Below are positions 55,501 to 63,645 of a DNA stretch of 64,000 nt, piece by piece (positions within the stretch are counted from its first letter, which is position 1; each line of letters begins with the position of its first letter). Source of the DNA: Trichoplusia ni (taxonomy: Eukaryota > Arthropoda > Insecta > Lepidoptera > Noctuidae); NCBI RefSeq assembly GCF_003590095.1, contig NC_039480.1:3697328-3761327 (forward strand). Direction: 5' to 3'. The notes below the pieces were generated by a model, which was not told where the DNA came from, did not search any database, and saw only the letters and a list, made by a program, of their open reading frames with translations. The position numbers and the translations under genes are program-made.

Positions 55501-58500
55501 TGTCATCAACTGAGGCAGAATATGTAGCACTGTGTTTAGGTATAGTTGAGTCATGCTTGTTAAAAAACTTATTATTAGATTTTGGATTTAAATTGGAAGT
55601 AAAGATTAATGAGGATAACCAGAGTGTAATCAAAATAGCAGAAAACAATTTCAGTAATAAGAGGCTTAAGCATATTGATGTAAAATATCATTTTATCATA
55701 GAGAAAATTAATGACGGTTGTGTAAGTCTATCCTATGTTAGTAGTTCTGATAATCTTGGAGATATGTTTACTAAAGCATTAGGTGGACAGTTGTATGTAA
55801 AACTTAGAAGTAAGATTTTAAAATAAGTTTTCCATTAAGGGGGTGATATTTTATTAGTGTTGCTTCTGAATTTGTTTTAATTTTTACTGATTTTGTTAAG
55901 GGGCTGGATGTGTATTATGTTGTTAAGGCAAGTGTGTCCACTGTGTTATAAAGGGGTAGTTATCTTTGATGTTGTTATGCTAGAGTTGCTAGACATAAAG
56001 GTAAAGTTAGATATATTAGTTTAAGCAGGTTAATCAATCAAAAATTAAGTGTTGAGGGGGTGTGTTAAATATGCTGTAGCAACCTATTATGTGAGGCAAC
56101 ACTTATGTTTGATATATAGATGTTTTTTTGTTTTGTTACACTGGCAACTCTCTCTCTGCAATCGGTCATGGTGGACGTCGGGCGTTTGTAAAACTTCATC
56201 TAAATAAAAATCCATTGTGTGTTAACTCTGCATCTGCATTTTATTCCAAAAGTCCTAACATGTGATAAGAAACATAAAATATTTAGAAGAAGAATTGAGA
56301 ACCTGCTGCGTTTTAAAGTCGGTTGAAAAAATCTATTTCACTATAGTATAATATAAAATTCCGAACTTTCACAGAACGCCTGTCGCCTGAATCTGGTCTC
56401 AGACTAAGCAAAGCTTGTATTATGAGTACTAGACAACTGATAAACATACTTATATATTTCTAAATACATACATAATATAGATAAATTACACCCAGACACA
56501 GAAGAAACGATCGTGCTCATCACTCAAACATTTATCCTGGGTGGGATTCGAACCCACTATATCTATTTAATTTCAAATGGCGTTCTCTGTATCAAATAAA
56601 AAAAAAAACAAAGACAAATAAATAATGAATACATAAAAAAATCTAAAAACCCACGATTTTAAATATCACTCCATTCAAATTTTATCAAAATCTATCCATC
56701 CGTTTTTATTATTATAAATTGCATTGTCGTCGAGTTTGAAGCTACCCTGAAAATTTCAGCCTGCTAGCTTATCGGGAAGTGCCTCAAAATTGAGTTGCAA
56801 AAATCCAACCGGAACGAGAAACAAACAAGAAATGTGAGTGTATAAAAACGTGGGCAAAATGTATATATTTAAGTACCAACCTTGACCAAGCAACTTAGAT
56901 CACTGAGTAAGTACCGAGTCGGTACATTATCTGTGCAATCTAATATGACGTCATAATTAGCAGCTATTTCCAAAGCGTTCTTCGAGTCCAATTGTACTTT
57001 ATAAGGCGTTATTTTAATTCGAGAGTTAATACTGGAAGAAAAAAATGACTTTATATGATTTTCTGTAGATTATTTAACAGCAAAATATTAATAATTAAAA
57101 GACGTTGTTGTAAAATGACTGTTTTTGGTGTATTGGTATTATGAATATGTTGCATCTTCGCCAGGTTCATCAGCGTGACGCAATATATGTGTAACGTGAT
57201 GCAACAAACAGCGTGACGCAGCATATAGCGCGGCAAGACAAACCACGTGACGTGACATACTACGTGACGTGACATACTGCGTGACGCGACATATAGCGTG
57301 ACACGACACAGCGTGACGCGACATAAAGCGTGACGCCACATACAGCGTTATGAAACATAATATAGCTTGACGAGACTGATGTAAAATGACTTTTTTTTGG
57401 TGTATTAGTATTAAGAATTTATTGCATCGTCGCCAGGTTCATCAGCCTGACGCAACATACAACGTGACGCAACAAACAGCGTGACATAGCATAAAGCGTG
57501 ACAAGAATTATAATAATAATAAATGCGGACAACATCACATACATTGTTCTGAATCCAAAGTAAGTTGCTAAAGCACTTGTGTTATGGAATTCAGATACAA
57601 CGAAGGTACCACAAACACCCAGACCCGAGACAATGTAGAAATGAGAATTTTTACATTGACCCGACCGGTGCTCGAAACCGGGACCTCAGAGCTAGCTACA
57701 CATTGAAACCGGTGCGTACGCCACTCGACCACGGAGGTCGTCAAAAACAATACATTCAACTTGATTCAACGTGACGCGACATTTAGCGTGACAAGACATT
57801 CAACGTGACACTATAGAACTTACCTTCGAAGCGTGGCCGCGGCCGACTCAGCCTTGTTAACATTCTGATCGTGCTCGAAGTGCAGCACTTGACGGTGTAT
57901 GTTCGTCAGTTCGACTACGTCATAGTCTATTATACCGATCTCACCTGAAATGTATTGAACAATAAATAATTATATCTAAGCTATAACTGCATAAGTGAAT
58001 CGATCACAGGTTAAGCGACGCTTGACGTGGTCGGTCTGTAGATGGGTGACCATCTTAGTTATAACGAGTTCCTCCGTGTTTCGGAAGGCACCGTAAATTG
58101 GGAGTCCCGACTGTAATTTATTCATCTTTGACAGTCGTTACAGGTAGTCAGAAGCTTGAGAAGTCTTCCCTTAGTTAGACAACCAGTCTAACTAAGGGGT
58201 ATCGTGTTACTTACGATATGGAGCACAGCGTGGTGTTTCTAGCTCGGTCCTTTAGTTTGACACCAAGTATGCTGCGCTCCATCGCGCGTTGGCAAATTTT
58301 GAGTTTGGACTTGGTGTTCTGTAAGTGACTAACTTTGAGCACCGTAGGTTAGGACGGGCTCTTTCCTTTTTAGTGCAATTGGTAAGCTGCATTAATAAAC
58401 ATATTTTTAACGATGTCCTCTGCTTACCCACTCCAGCGCCGGCGAGGTACAGTCCCGCGGGACAACCGAGACCCCCAGCCCCCACTATCAAGACTCTCGC

Positions 58501-60436
58501 TTGACAAATACGACTCTGCCCCTTCACTCCAATCTCGCGGAGAAGAATTTGACGACTGTATCTGAGAAAAGGAAAAAAACCTAGTTAATATAGTCAGCAA
58601 CAAGTGTACATCAACCATGCAATAAGAAGATAAGCAAAGCCTACCTCTCAATAGCCCACTTCGGAAGCTGTCCCACTTCAATCCTCTGAATGTGTTCAGT
58701 CTGCAGACCATCATTCTTCACTCCATTTGACTGCTCCTGAATTGATAAAAATAATTTTATGTTATCTAATATCGCGCTATGTGGCTCGCCCTGCGCCCAT
58801 TGGCATTTCAGCTTGCTAATCCTACGGGCTTTATTTGGCGACTTTCGTTTGTCTTCTGGTGAAAGCCACTGGTTCTTGTTTGGATGAAGGTGGCAATGCA
58901 CCGGTCTTGCTGGAGAACGTATGGAGAGGCCCATGTCCAGCAGTGGACAGCTACAGGCTGAGAAGGTTATGGTGATGATATATTCTATCCATAGGCCTTG
59001 TGGCCCTGAACGCTATACTGGCAGTTGTGGGATCAACTCCCAATCAGGACAAATGGTTGTGTGATGAGCATGATCACTTGTTCTGTGTCTGGGTATAATA
59101 AGTACTCATAATACAAGCTTTGCTCAGTTTGAGACTAGATGGCGTTGTATGAAAATTTTGTAATATTATTATAATAACCATAGAATGAAATCAGAAAAAG
59201 ATTAGGTAAATAGCTAGTATCATAATCATCCTAGCCCTTTACCAAATCCATAAGGGTCCGCTTCCAGTCTAACCCGATTCAGCAAGTACCAGTGTTTTAC
59301 AAGGAGCGACTGCCTATCTGATCTCCTCAACCCAGTTACCTGGGCAACATAATACCCCTTAGACTGGTTGTAATAGTAATGTGTTTTTATATTTAATCAG
59401 CTGCCATACATGATAATTTATGTATTTGTAAAACAAACTGTATAGTTTTAGCAAGGTCATGTTTCATTCCAAATTACTTCCTTTAAAATGAGTAATAGTG
59501 TAATAAGTTTTTGGCAGCTAATTTACCATGCCCACAAATTAATATAAATGGCATGGATGCCCAAATGTATGTTCACCAGCCAAACCAACTGTGCTTGACA
59601 TGCGGGTGTGGGTTCAATCCACAAATAAAGGAAAAATGCTTGTTCCGAGTCTGAGTCAAAGATAAAATAAAATTTTAGATAGGTATGTGTATGTGGAGAA
59701 ATTATGGAGAGGCCTATGTCCAGCAGTGGACTGCTATAGGCTGCGATGATGATGATGATGATGTGTACGATTAAATATAAGGCTATTTATTACTGCTTCT
59801 TCTCTCCTAAGATATTGCTGTGCCCGACAGGGTTCATAATGGTTCTGTTTCATTATATTTTTAAAATGTTCATGTGCATTATGGAATGGAATAAATTATT
59901 GAGTTGAGTCCTAAAAAGCACCTGGAAGCTAGACAGTCTGACAACCAGACTCTCTAAGGGGTATATTTAATATTATTATGTTATCTGTAACTGGGTTGAG
60001 GAGGTCAGATAGGCAGTCGCTCCTTTAAAACACTAGCTAGCATTTGAATATATTTCTTTTTGTGAATTGTACATTAAGAAAGCAGAAATATAAATGCCAT
60101 AATAATATATTACAAGTCCTATTGTTTTACGTAGAAACCAGTTATTTATGCAACAAATACCGGCGTTGTTTTCAAGATTATTACTTAACAAAGAATGCAC
60201 GTAAAATAAGAATTGTGCTCTTGAGTAATAGGTTGATATATTACTCTATATTGTTTTATATTTTTTACCAAATTCATATAATTTAAAAGTTAAACAGGAG
60301 CGAAAATAAAAAGAAATCTACTTACATCGAAAACCTCTCGTCGCAACTTCAACATTTCTTCCTCTTTATCCTGTATAATCTTACGCAATTCTCTGATTTC
60401 AGTCTCTAATCTTAATAATTGCTCCATTTTGGACAT
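40534..60436 (-). CDS. MOCS3: MOCS3/UBA4: E1-like adenylyltransferase and sulfurtransferase
   Basis: Eleven exons (minus strand): 60436-60326, 58736-58645, 58561-58428, 57944-57824, 57031-56881, 51388-51302, 50600-50489, 48767-48657, 47783-47677, 41713-41494, 40688-40534. All phases match; 466 aa (human 460). The protein adenylates the C-termini of MOCS2A and URM1 and sulfurates them for molybdopterin synthesis and tRNA U34 thiolation in the cytosol. Order: coiled-coil start (1-37, rich in Leu, Glu, Lys); ThiF/E1 domain with GAGGLGCP (95-102), ELTNIHRQV (124-132) and DCTDN (184-188); zinc cysteines CYRC (239, 242) and CAAC (316, 319); adenylyl-transfer region Cys256; rhodanese domain with persulfide Cys420 in LCRRGNDSQ; C-terminal GTFPQY-like end STFPVY. 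Oddities: residues KEPAR (232-236) are extra before the CYRC loop, the segment around Cys256 is divergent, and a Helitron touches the stop codon. Confidence 0.96.
40865..41100 (-). pseudogene. Retroelement ORF fragment in the last MOCS3 intron
   Basis: An open minus-strand frame reads VVGSYFFEPFGVETFGPWG, FKDLAKRLVNTSRDP and AQRISIAIQPGNAASLLG: the C-terminal tail found after the reverse transcriptase in some invertebrate non-LTR-type elements. It carries no start and no catalytic part. Confidence 0.6.
41770..42018 (+). mobile_element. Helitron in MOCS3 intron 9
   Basis: TCTATACTAATATATAAAGC to GCAGGCAACAGCTAG|T, about 55 bp upstream of exon 10 in transcription order. Confidence 0.87.
42062..42375 (-). 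mobile_element. Two adjacent SINE family A copies
   Basis: The first copy (42062-42250) is whole, with GTGGTGACCTCAATCACTCGG; a second, headless copy (42252-42375) repeats CACACACAAGACACCCAGAC-like body. A further copy is at 42655-42815. Confidence 0.78.
42873..43042 (+). repeat. Two tRNA-Lys primer-site-like motifs
   Basis: TAATGGCGCCCCACCGTGGGGC at about 42873 and TAATGGCGCCCACCGTGGGGC at about 43021. Each starts TGGCGCCC and closes GGGGC, like the motifs at 93-149 and 333-355. No LTR pair can be seen around them. Confidence 0.6.
43103..43290. repeat. Copy 2 of a roughly 190-bp repeat shared with 1878-2065
   Basis: From ACACCTAATACTCAGTGTAA through TCAACGTTAACGCGGAAGTG to GACGAGCGACC, this matches 1878-2065 with few changes. 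It ends about 35 bp from the stop of the orphan ORF at 43327-44166, so it may be the terminal part of that element. Confidence 0.8.
43327..44166 (-). pseudogene. Partial repeat-type gene of an uncharacterised insect family, possibly transposase-derived
   Basis: An open frame of 280 codons (stop TGA at 43327-43329) without its own ATG begins just after a good splice acceptor (CTCTTACAG at 44167), so it looks like an internal-to-last exon. The product starts basic (many Arg and Lys, GQSYYGFR), then a cysteine cluster GPPCKSEYC with RYC, then IFTHFWELEW, RRRRSHIG, VCRVTFLNTLGL and late PASRKTF. This layout (basic start, GPPC cysteines, FW...L, VCR..FL.TLG) recurs in an unnamed multi-copy family I associate with insect and cnidarian genomes. 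The usual cysteine-rich and possible DDE part is missing, so it is probably truncated. It sits in the large MOCS3 intron 9, same strand, beside a 190-bp repeat shared with 1878-2065. Function unknown. Confidence 0.45.
45365..45815 (-). mobile_element. SINE family A split by a LINE 3' end
   Basis: SINE body CGGGACAAACATTCGTGGAT to CACTCAATGAG on the left and CTACTCGGCTATC on the right. Between them (about 45488-45790) is AATCAAATCAAATCGTTTAT, the reversed 3' end of the LINE type seen at 11158-11851. Confidence 0.7.
46078..46330 (-). repeat. Dispersed repeat family E
   Basis: Reverse copy from CATCATCGGCCTAGCCTTCT to GTGCCTTCCGAAACACGG, in MOCS3 intron 9. Confidence 0.82.
46415..46811. mobile_element. 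MITE family M, copy 2
   Basis: 397 bp, the same inverted repeats and GC-rich core as 27320-27710. The left arm has more changes (GTTACTCGTCTCTTACGCAA) than the right. Confidence 0.87.
47220..47645 (-). mobile_element. SINE family A followed by repeat family E
   Basis: SINE A at 47220-47388 (GTTTCACAAACATTCAAGTC to CCACTCGGCTAT), then repeat E at 47400-47645, ending about 30 bp from the donor of MOCS3 exon 9. Confidence 0.8.
47997..48200 (-). mobile_element. Helitron (Lep1 type)
   Basis: CTAGCTTTTCGCCCGCGGCT to TTCGTAGTTATAATATTATA; the reverse of the copy at 38748-38956. Confidence 0.82.
48804..48908 (-). mobile_element. LINE 3' end
   Basis: GATTAGATTAGATTAGAATA through CAATGGCGGTCTTATCGCTA, near-identical to 23008-23122; about 37 bp upstream of MOCS3 exon 8. 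Confidence 0.78.
49363..49593 (+). mobile_element. Helitron in MOCS3 intron 7
   Basis: TCTATACTAATATATAAAGC to GCGGGCAACAGCTAG|T, with a 20-30 bp internal deletion relative to other copies. Confidence 0.87.
50145..50466. mobile_element. MITE family N, copy 2
   Basis: AATATGGATGGTGACTGGG left, GTCATCATCCCTATT right; 322 bp. Its right end is about 20 bp from the donor of MOCS3 exon 7 (50489). Confidence 0.85.
50625..50790 (-). mobile_element. SINE family C with internal deletion
   Basis: Lacks the B-box region: AATGTGAATTTTT joins directly to GTACGCCACTCGG. The tail end lies about 25 bp from the acceptor of MOCS3 exon 7. Confidence 0.82.
50860..51200 (+). repeat. Cryptic ATCA-rich simple sequence
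   Basis: Dense irregular repeats of AATCAATCA and AAATCAA over about 340 bp, interrupted near 51105-51145 by a LINE end (CCCACAGCTGGGCAAAGGCC). No fixed period. Confidence 0.75.
51532..51729 (+). repeat. Copia 5' LTR
   Basis: 198 bp with TG...CA ends. It contains TCTAAATAAAAATCC near the 3' side, which could serve as poly(A) signal and R-region boundary. The left flank TGTGA is the target duplication. Confidence 0.95.
51894..55826 (+). CDS. Copia Gag-Pol polyprotein
   Basis: The frame is open from 51762, but its upstream end is a GTG. The first in-frame ATG at 51894 (AAGATGG) gives 1310 aa beginning MEKLGVIRLEG, the normal copia Gag start. Order and approximate residues: Gag with two CCHC zinc knuckles (CFLCNKSGHLKKDC, then CFNCQKPGHFKDKC, about 234-270); aspartic protease WLVDSGASHHM (about 297); integrase zinc region (HxxxxH...CTAC) and DDE core with HADLCGP (about 491), RSDNGTEF (about 553) and the catalytic Glu in GKAERD (about 590); a strongly acidic linker (about 715-790); reverse transcriptase with AFLYGDIDEPVYM and FVDD (about 996); RNase H with DADWAGD (about 1166) and SSTEAEY. 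I see no stop, frameshift or lost catalytic residue. All products come from one frame, so Gag excess would need splicing or processing, as in copia. Confidence 0.96.
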   Translation: MEKLGVIRLEGAKNWSVWRFQMAVILREQGLYQVVTNPNLKPSNGSAAAATKPDEVSAKPGQASAEPEQASADKDLKAMSAIVTRLAEPVLHQVITCQTAHEVWNRLHSIYEKSGETSLMLQQQRFFALKFENDMSVADFISKVQEQQQILRRLGEAVTDRMAMSKIIMSLPSKYSHFVSAWESCAEEKQTVDNLTARLLVEEERLNNKSSSKVDESVALFSKGQKGKNKGNYKCFLCNKSGHLKKDCKLKDVCFNCQKPGHFKDKCKATKNNKKTENAFVSKVPVSASDRLIDEKWLVDSGASHHMTYQKELFCEYERLSTPKVVMIGDGRHLNALGIGKIKLMAFDGEEYVSCSINNVLHVPKLKINLFSVGSVVCNGFQVSMTNDQCVFSKDNRVCAIANKESCSKLYVMDFKSESLAANVAKLELSEWHERLVHQNYTEVKRILKKNNIDFSESPIDTCTACVQGKQHRLPFDSSRRSTSKTGELVHADLCGPIEEKSIGGSRYFLLLKDDFSNYRTIYFLTYKSETVEKIKEFIMRAKTLNNPVCTLRSDNGTEFVNAEMKTLLAEHGVTHETTVPYCPEQNGKAERDMRTLVEGARTLLHAKRMDKVFWAEAINTVVYTLNRTYHSKEEGKTPYESWSGNKFDVNGLHTFGSEVFVHIPKEKRRKFDAKGEKGIFVGYGEYTKGFRIYFPRKNAVEVVRDVTFVKKHDKPEKAEQEEQCIYLDIEENLNNEEYQSVSNTEENEEFEDCEESDNIMQEVEFLEEEIIEDEEIQEVNDSRRTRSRKAPNWFDDYEVGFISMHNEPSTLKEAMECEDKENWIEAMNREITTLKENNTWSEVAMVPKGIKVINSKWVYRIKENPSQEIQYKARLVARGFEQTDMDGAEVYAPVASLTSFRTLLAVAVKKKLPVYQMDVTGAFLYGDIDEPVYMKLPNGGIGKLNKSIYGLKKSPKYWNRKFNDFMCSDGFIKSKNDPCLYFKCCKEYSIYVLIFVDDLLYFSDSDIQIRKFKEKLCKNFAMKDLGMACNYLGISIEQDVENGKTVINQKDYLLKVLRKYGMSDCKACNIPIDQNFKFELLRREKSESKEIELKCRQIIGNLLYASNATRPDLCVAIGFLSRYQHCASMLLLKCLQRVLRYVKGTVDLSLVYGCNGNDKLEGYVDADWAGDTKDRKSTSGYIFKVFDCVISWCTKKQLCVSLSSTEAEYVALCLGIVESCLLKNLLLDFGFKLEVKINEDNQSVIKIAENNFSNKRLKHIDVKYHFIIEKINDGCVSLSYVSSSDNLGDMFTKALGGQLYVKLRSKILK
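56063..56260 (+). repeat. Copia 3' LTR
   Basis: Same length and, by eye, same sequence as the 5' LTR. It is preceded by the polypurine tract TTGAGGGGG and followed by the second TGTGA. Confidence 0.95.
56385..56560 (-). mobile_element. SINE family B
   Basis: CTAAGCAAAGCTTGTATTAT, ATAAATTACACCCAGACACA and GTGGGATTCGAACCCAC; the tRNA-like head is cut short. Confidence 0.78.
56645..56858 (+). repeat. Dispersed repeat family D
   Basis: CCCACGATTTTAAATATCAC to TATAAAAACGTGGGC; ends about 22 bp from the donor of MOCS3 exon 5. Confidence 0.82.
57173..57815. repeat. GCGTGACGCGACATA minisatellite in MOCS3 intron 4, interrupted
   Basis: Units of about 17-20 bp (GCGTGACGCGACATATA and variants) at 57173-57355, 57441-57510 and 57765-57812. 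An 80-bp lead-in (TGTAAAATGACT ... CGCCAGGTTCATCAGC) is duplicated at about 57110 and 57380. A SINE C copy (57518-57745) sits inside. Confidence 0.85.
57518..57745 (-). mobile_element. SINE family C inside the minisatellite
   Basis: Whole copy, GTGGTCGAGTGGCGTACGC head and GTTGTCCGCATTTATTATTA tail, dividing the tandem array. Confidence 0.85.
58750..58975 (+). mobile_element. LINE 3' end in MOCS3 intron 1
   Basis: ATGGAGAGGCCCATGTCCAG and CAGTGGACAGCTACAGGCTG are the standard RTE-type 3' end; about 15-20 bp upstream of the exon 2 acceptor. Confidence 0.65.
58985..59140 (+). mobile_element. SINE family B
   Basis: GGCCTTGTGGCCCTGAACGC, AGGACAAATGGTTGTGTGAT, TTGTTCTGTGTCTGGGTATA and ACAAGCTTTGCTCAGTTTGA. 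Diverged head. Confidence 0.72.
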
Positions 60437-61370
60437 TTTTCACTTATTTTTAATGATTTTACTTACACTCTAAACGAGTAAAATTATTAATTTTTGCAAA
60501 GTCGACTCTACATTATAAAATAAACAATATGCTGACACGTTCCAGCCACGGTTTAGCTTTATTTCTAACATTGAAAATTGAGACTCAAGCGGTCCCGTTC
60601 TGATTTGTTTAAGAGAAAAAGAGATAGCAGACTGTTGATGCTTTTAAAAAAGATACACAGAATGGAACAATTTTGTGCATTTTGAAGTTTCTAGTGAGGC
60701 AACAGGTCTACAGCAAATCGATAATCTGTAGTTTTATTTCATTAACCCTAAATTATTCAGCTAAATTAATTTACAAACAAAATAGGAATGCATAAACTAA
60801 TTAAGCTACGACATAATATATTTTTTGAAGAATAAAAGAATAAAGTTTGTTAAAAGAATGATTTTAAAAAATCTATTGATTCGACTGATGAAATCGCTGA
60901 AGACAAAAATCAAATTTTATTGGATTTCCAGTAAATGTCAGTTTACACCATTGACTGACTACAAACTCTGAAACAAAAAAGAACCCGCGAAATTTTTCTA
61001 GCAACAAAATTTTAAAATTAAAAGTAATTATTTGGCAATACTAAACTCGTGTCACGCATGGGGTATGTCCCGTGAATAAAGTTTCTTATGTATGTAGTAT
61101 GTATTGTTGTTACATATGTATAGGAAATTGAAAAATATTAAACAGGGATTTCAGTTTACATCGAGGATACATAATGGCGCATAGTCTAAACAAATAAGTG
61201 CTTATGTGTAAACAAAATTGCAAGTTATGAGTAAGTACTTCTGAGTTATTTTACAATGTCAGTTTTCTTAGTAGCCATAACCTGTGTATGAAGAGATTAT
61301 GTCATATTGATAACTATACAGTCGAGTGTTAAGTATAAAGGGTTATATAGCGCCAGTGGATATATTTAAT
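60437..61370. other. Upstream region of MOCS3
   Basis: The promoter should lie directly left-to-right after 60436. I see no clear TATA box or initiator. The stretch is AT-rich and free of the repeat families for about 900 bp, which is unusual here. Confidence 0.4.
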
Positions 61371-61373
61371 ACT

Positions 61374-61887
61374 AGCTGTTGCCCGCGACTTCGTTCGCGT
61401 GGTTAGAAGATATAAATTAGGATTTTTGAACGGAAACCCTCGAAGATGAATAATTTTCCCTGTTTCTTCCACATTTTCCATTGTATCTTCGCTCCTATTA
61501 GTCGCAGCGTGATGGTATACAGCCTATAACCTTCCTTGATAAATGGTCTATTCAACACAAAAAGATTTTTCAATTCGAACCAGTAGTTCCTGAGATTAGC
61601 GCGTTCAAACAAACAAACTCTTCAGTTTTATAATATACTAGCTGTTGCCCGCGACTTCGTCCCCGTGGGTAGAAGATATAAGTTATGATTTATACCTGGC
61701 CTGTTTTTTTCACATTTTCCATTGTATCTTCGCTCCTATTAGTCGCAGCGTGATGGTTTATAGCCTAAAGCCTTCCTCAATTAATGGTCTATTCAACACA
61801 AAAAGAATTTTTCAATTTGAACCAGTAGTTCTTGAGATTAGCACGTTCAAACAAACAAACTCTTCAGCTTTATATATTAGTATAGAT
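61374..61887 (-). mobile_element. Two Helitrons in tandem
   Basis: Copy 1 is 61374-61632 (CTAGCTGTTGCCCGCGACTT to GTTTTATAATAT), copy 2 is 61638-61887 (CTAGCTGTTGCCCGCGACTT to TATTAGTATAGA). Same orientation, a few bases apart, differing at many sites, so they are separate insertions and not one duplication. Confidence 0.85.
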
Positions 61888-61889
61888 AG

Positions 61890-63040
61890 ATAGATACCAT
61901 ATTATGTTTACAACTATACTCTGGTTGTAACACAGAACGAGTTTTACGTTCGATCGCAAGTATCGCATGTTTTGTGCGTTTCATAAATAAATAACACAGC
62001 TTTCAAAGATGGCATTTTTTTACATTGAAACTGCAATTGTGAAATCTTAATGTGGAGATGAGCCGCATAAGATAAGAAAGGTTGCATTATTTATAATGTT
62101 TGGATGGATGCAACGGGAGAGGGCTAAAACGATTGATGGATCGTGTGAAAAGTGATATAAAAGAAAAAGGAGTGACCTGAGCTATGGCGGGATAAGTGAC
62201 AGGAGTAACGGGACTTTACGGGACTAGGGCAGAAAGGAAAGAAGATTATTTGGACGTTTTGTAAATTGAAAGACTGTTTCTTGTTAACAGTTAGAGCACT
62301 TAGATAAAGGGAAATCAAGATGCTGCCAAAAGAGCTCCAACAATTGTTTTTTTTAGTGTCCTTCTTGTAGTTTAATGTATGGTAATAGATACTTAATACT
62401 TACGTATTTAACTGATCAAATAACAGCAAATGAAACTTACGAGTGACGTCACGATTGTGTAGGTACACATTTTACGAAAGCCCCCTTAGGCAGCCCAGCC
62501 TCTCTTAGACTTCAAAATAGTTTATCTTTAGATTTTTACTTTTTATACCCTGTCTTCATGCCTGTTGTCGGCTACGACGTTCGAAGAGTGTTAGTACTTA
62601 GTAGCCTAATTAACCTAGCCTAAACGATTTTTGATTCTGAATGAAAAGGTTAAAAATTAAAGAAATAATGCAGTACTACCAACATAAATTGGCGGTTCGG
62701 AAATACTTTATATAAATGTTCATTGAGGTGCTATAGAAATAAGGGCTAAGTTCTGACTTATCACTGCCTCTGTGTCCAGAGGCGGTGATATTTTGCATCT
62801 CTTTCCAGACTGGCCAAATTACGTCAGCCGCGTCACATCTTAGTTATAATATCTTCATTTTAATAAAATACTACACTTTGATTACAAACACTCTTAAATA
62901 TACTGCTATTGTTAATAACTTGATTTCTATCTTAATTATATCTTAACAAGTTGCCGAAAAACACTTTAATATTCTATAAAATATAATCACAATATTAAAA
63001 TCGTCATTCCACATAAAATATTACGTATGGATGTACAATC
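61890..63040. other. Gene-free interval
   Basis: AT-rich. Only a MITE-like scrap at 62340-62480 (GTCCTTCTTGTAGTTTAATG, also near 14840 and 34030) is noted. Confidence 0.45.
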
Positions 63041-63379
63041 TGGTGTCAGAGTATAATCCACCCGTAGATCTCTGTCGAGACGCAACACACTCTCGAAAAA
63101 TTCTCAAGTGTGTCTTCCTCACGATATTTTTTCGTTACCGTTTTCAGAAAACGATAGTTACTTGCTAATACGCACTTGTATGCGTGAAGACATTCGTGCC
63201 TATGACCATTGACTTGGCTGTTCAACGGTCGTACTATAATTAGACACTTAGTTAAATCCACATGCAAGCAGAAGTATTTAAAATCAGTACATAACTGTAA
63301 TATACATCGAAGCTTAGCTATAACCGCATCAGTGATTCGATCATAGGTTAAGCTACGCTTGACGCGGCTGGTCCGTAGA

Positions 63380-63645
63380 TGGGTGACCATCGTTGTCATA
63401 ACGAGTTCCTCCGTGTTTCGGAAGGCATGTTAAATTGTGGGTCCCGGCTGTTATTCTTACATCTTTGACAGTCGTTACAGGCAGTCAGAAGCTTGAAAGT
63501 CTGACAACCAGTCTAACCAAGGGGTATCGTGTTGCCCAGGTAACTGGGTTGAGGAGGTTAGATAGGCAGTCGCTCCTTGTAAAACACTGGTACTTAGCTG
63601 AAACCGGTTAGACTGGCATCCGACCCCAACCTATTTGGGAAAATG
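63380..63645 (+). repeat. Dispersed repeat family E
   Basis: The longest copy: GTCCGTAGATGGGTGACCAT, TGTGGGTCCCGGCTGTTATT, GGGGTATCGTGTTGCCCAGG, to ACCCCAACCTATTTGGGAAA. Preceded at 63030-63140 by the TGTGTCTTCCTCACG repeat. Confidence 0.82.

Larger units (their letters stand above)
51532..56260 (+). mobile_element. Complete Ty1/copia LTR retrotransposon
   Basis: The 198-bp direct repeats at 51532-51729 and 56063-56260 begin TGTTAAAT and end CCTAACA; reading base by base I find no difference. They are flanked by the 5-bp target duplication TGTGA (51527-51531 and 56261-56265). After the left LTR comes GGTTATGGGCCCAG, the complement of the initiator tRNA-Met anticodon arm, as in Drosophila copia, which primes with a tRNA half. 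A purine run GAGGGGG precedes the right LTR. One uninterrupted polyprotein frame fills the interior. It lies in MOCS3 intron 5 in the opposite orientation. Identical LTRs and an open frame point to a very recent insertion. Confidence 0.97.

Noticed and set aside
57051..57341. 96-codon minus-strand ORF rich in Arg, His, Val and Cys
   Set aside because: It is simply the translation of the GCGTGAC minisatellite, in two overlapping frames; no domain.
57173..57510. Direct repeats with possible spacers, resembling a CRISPR array
   Set aside because: Units are contiguous and diverged with no unique spacers; nuclear insect intron context.
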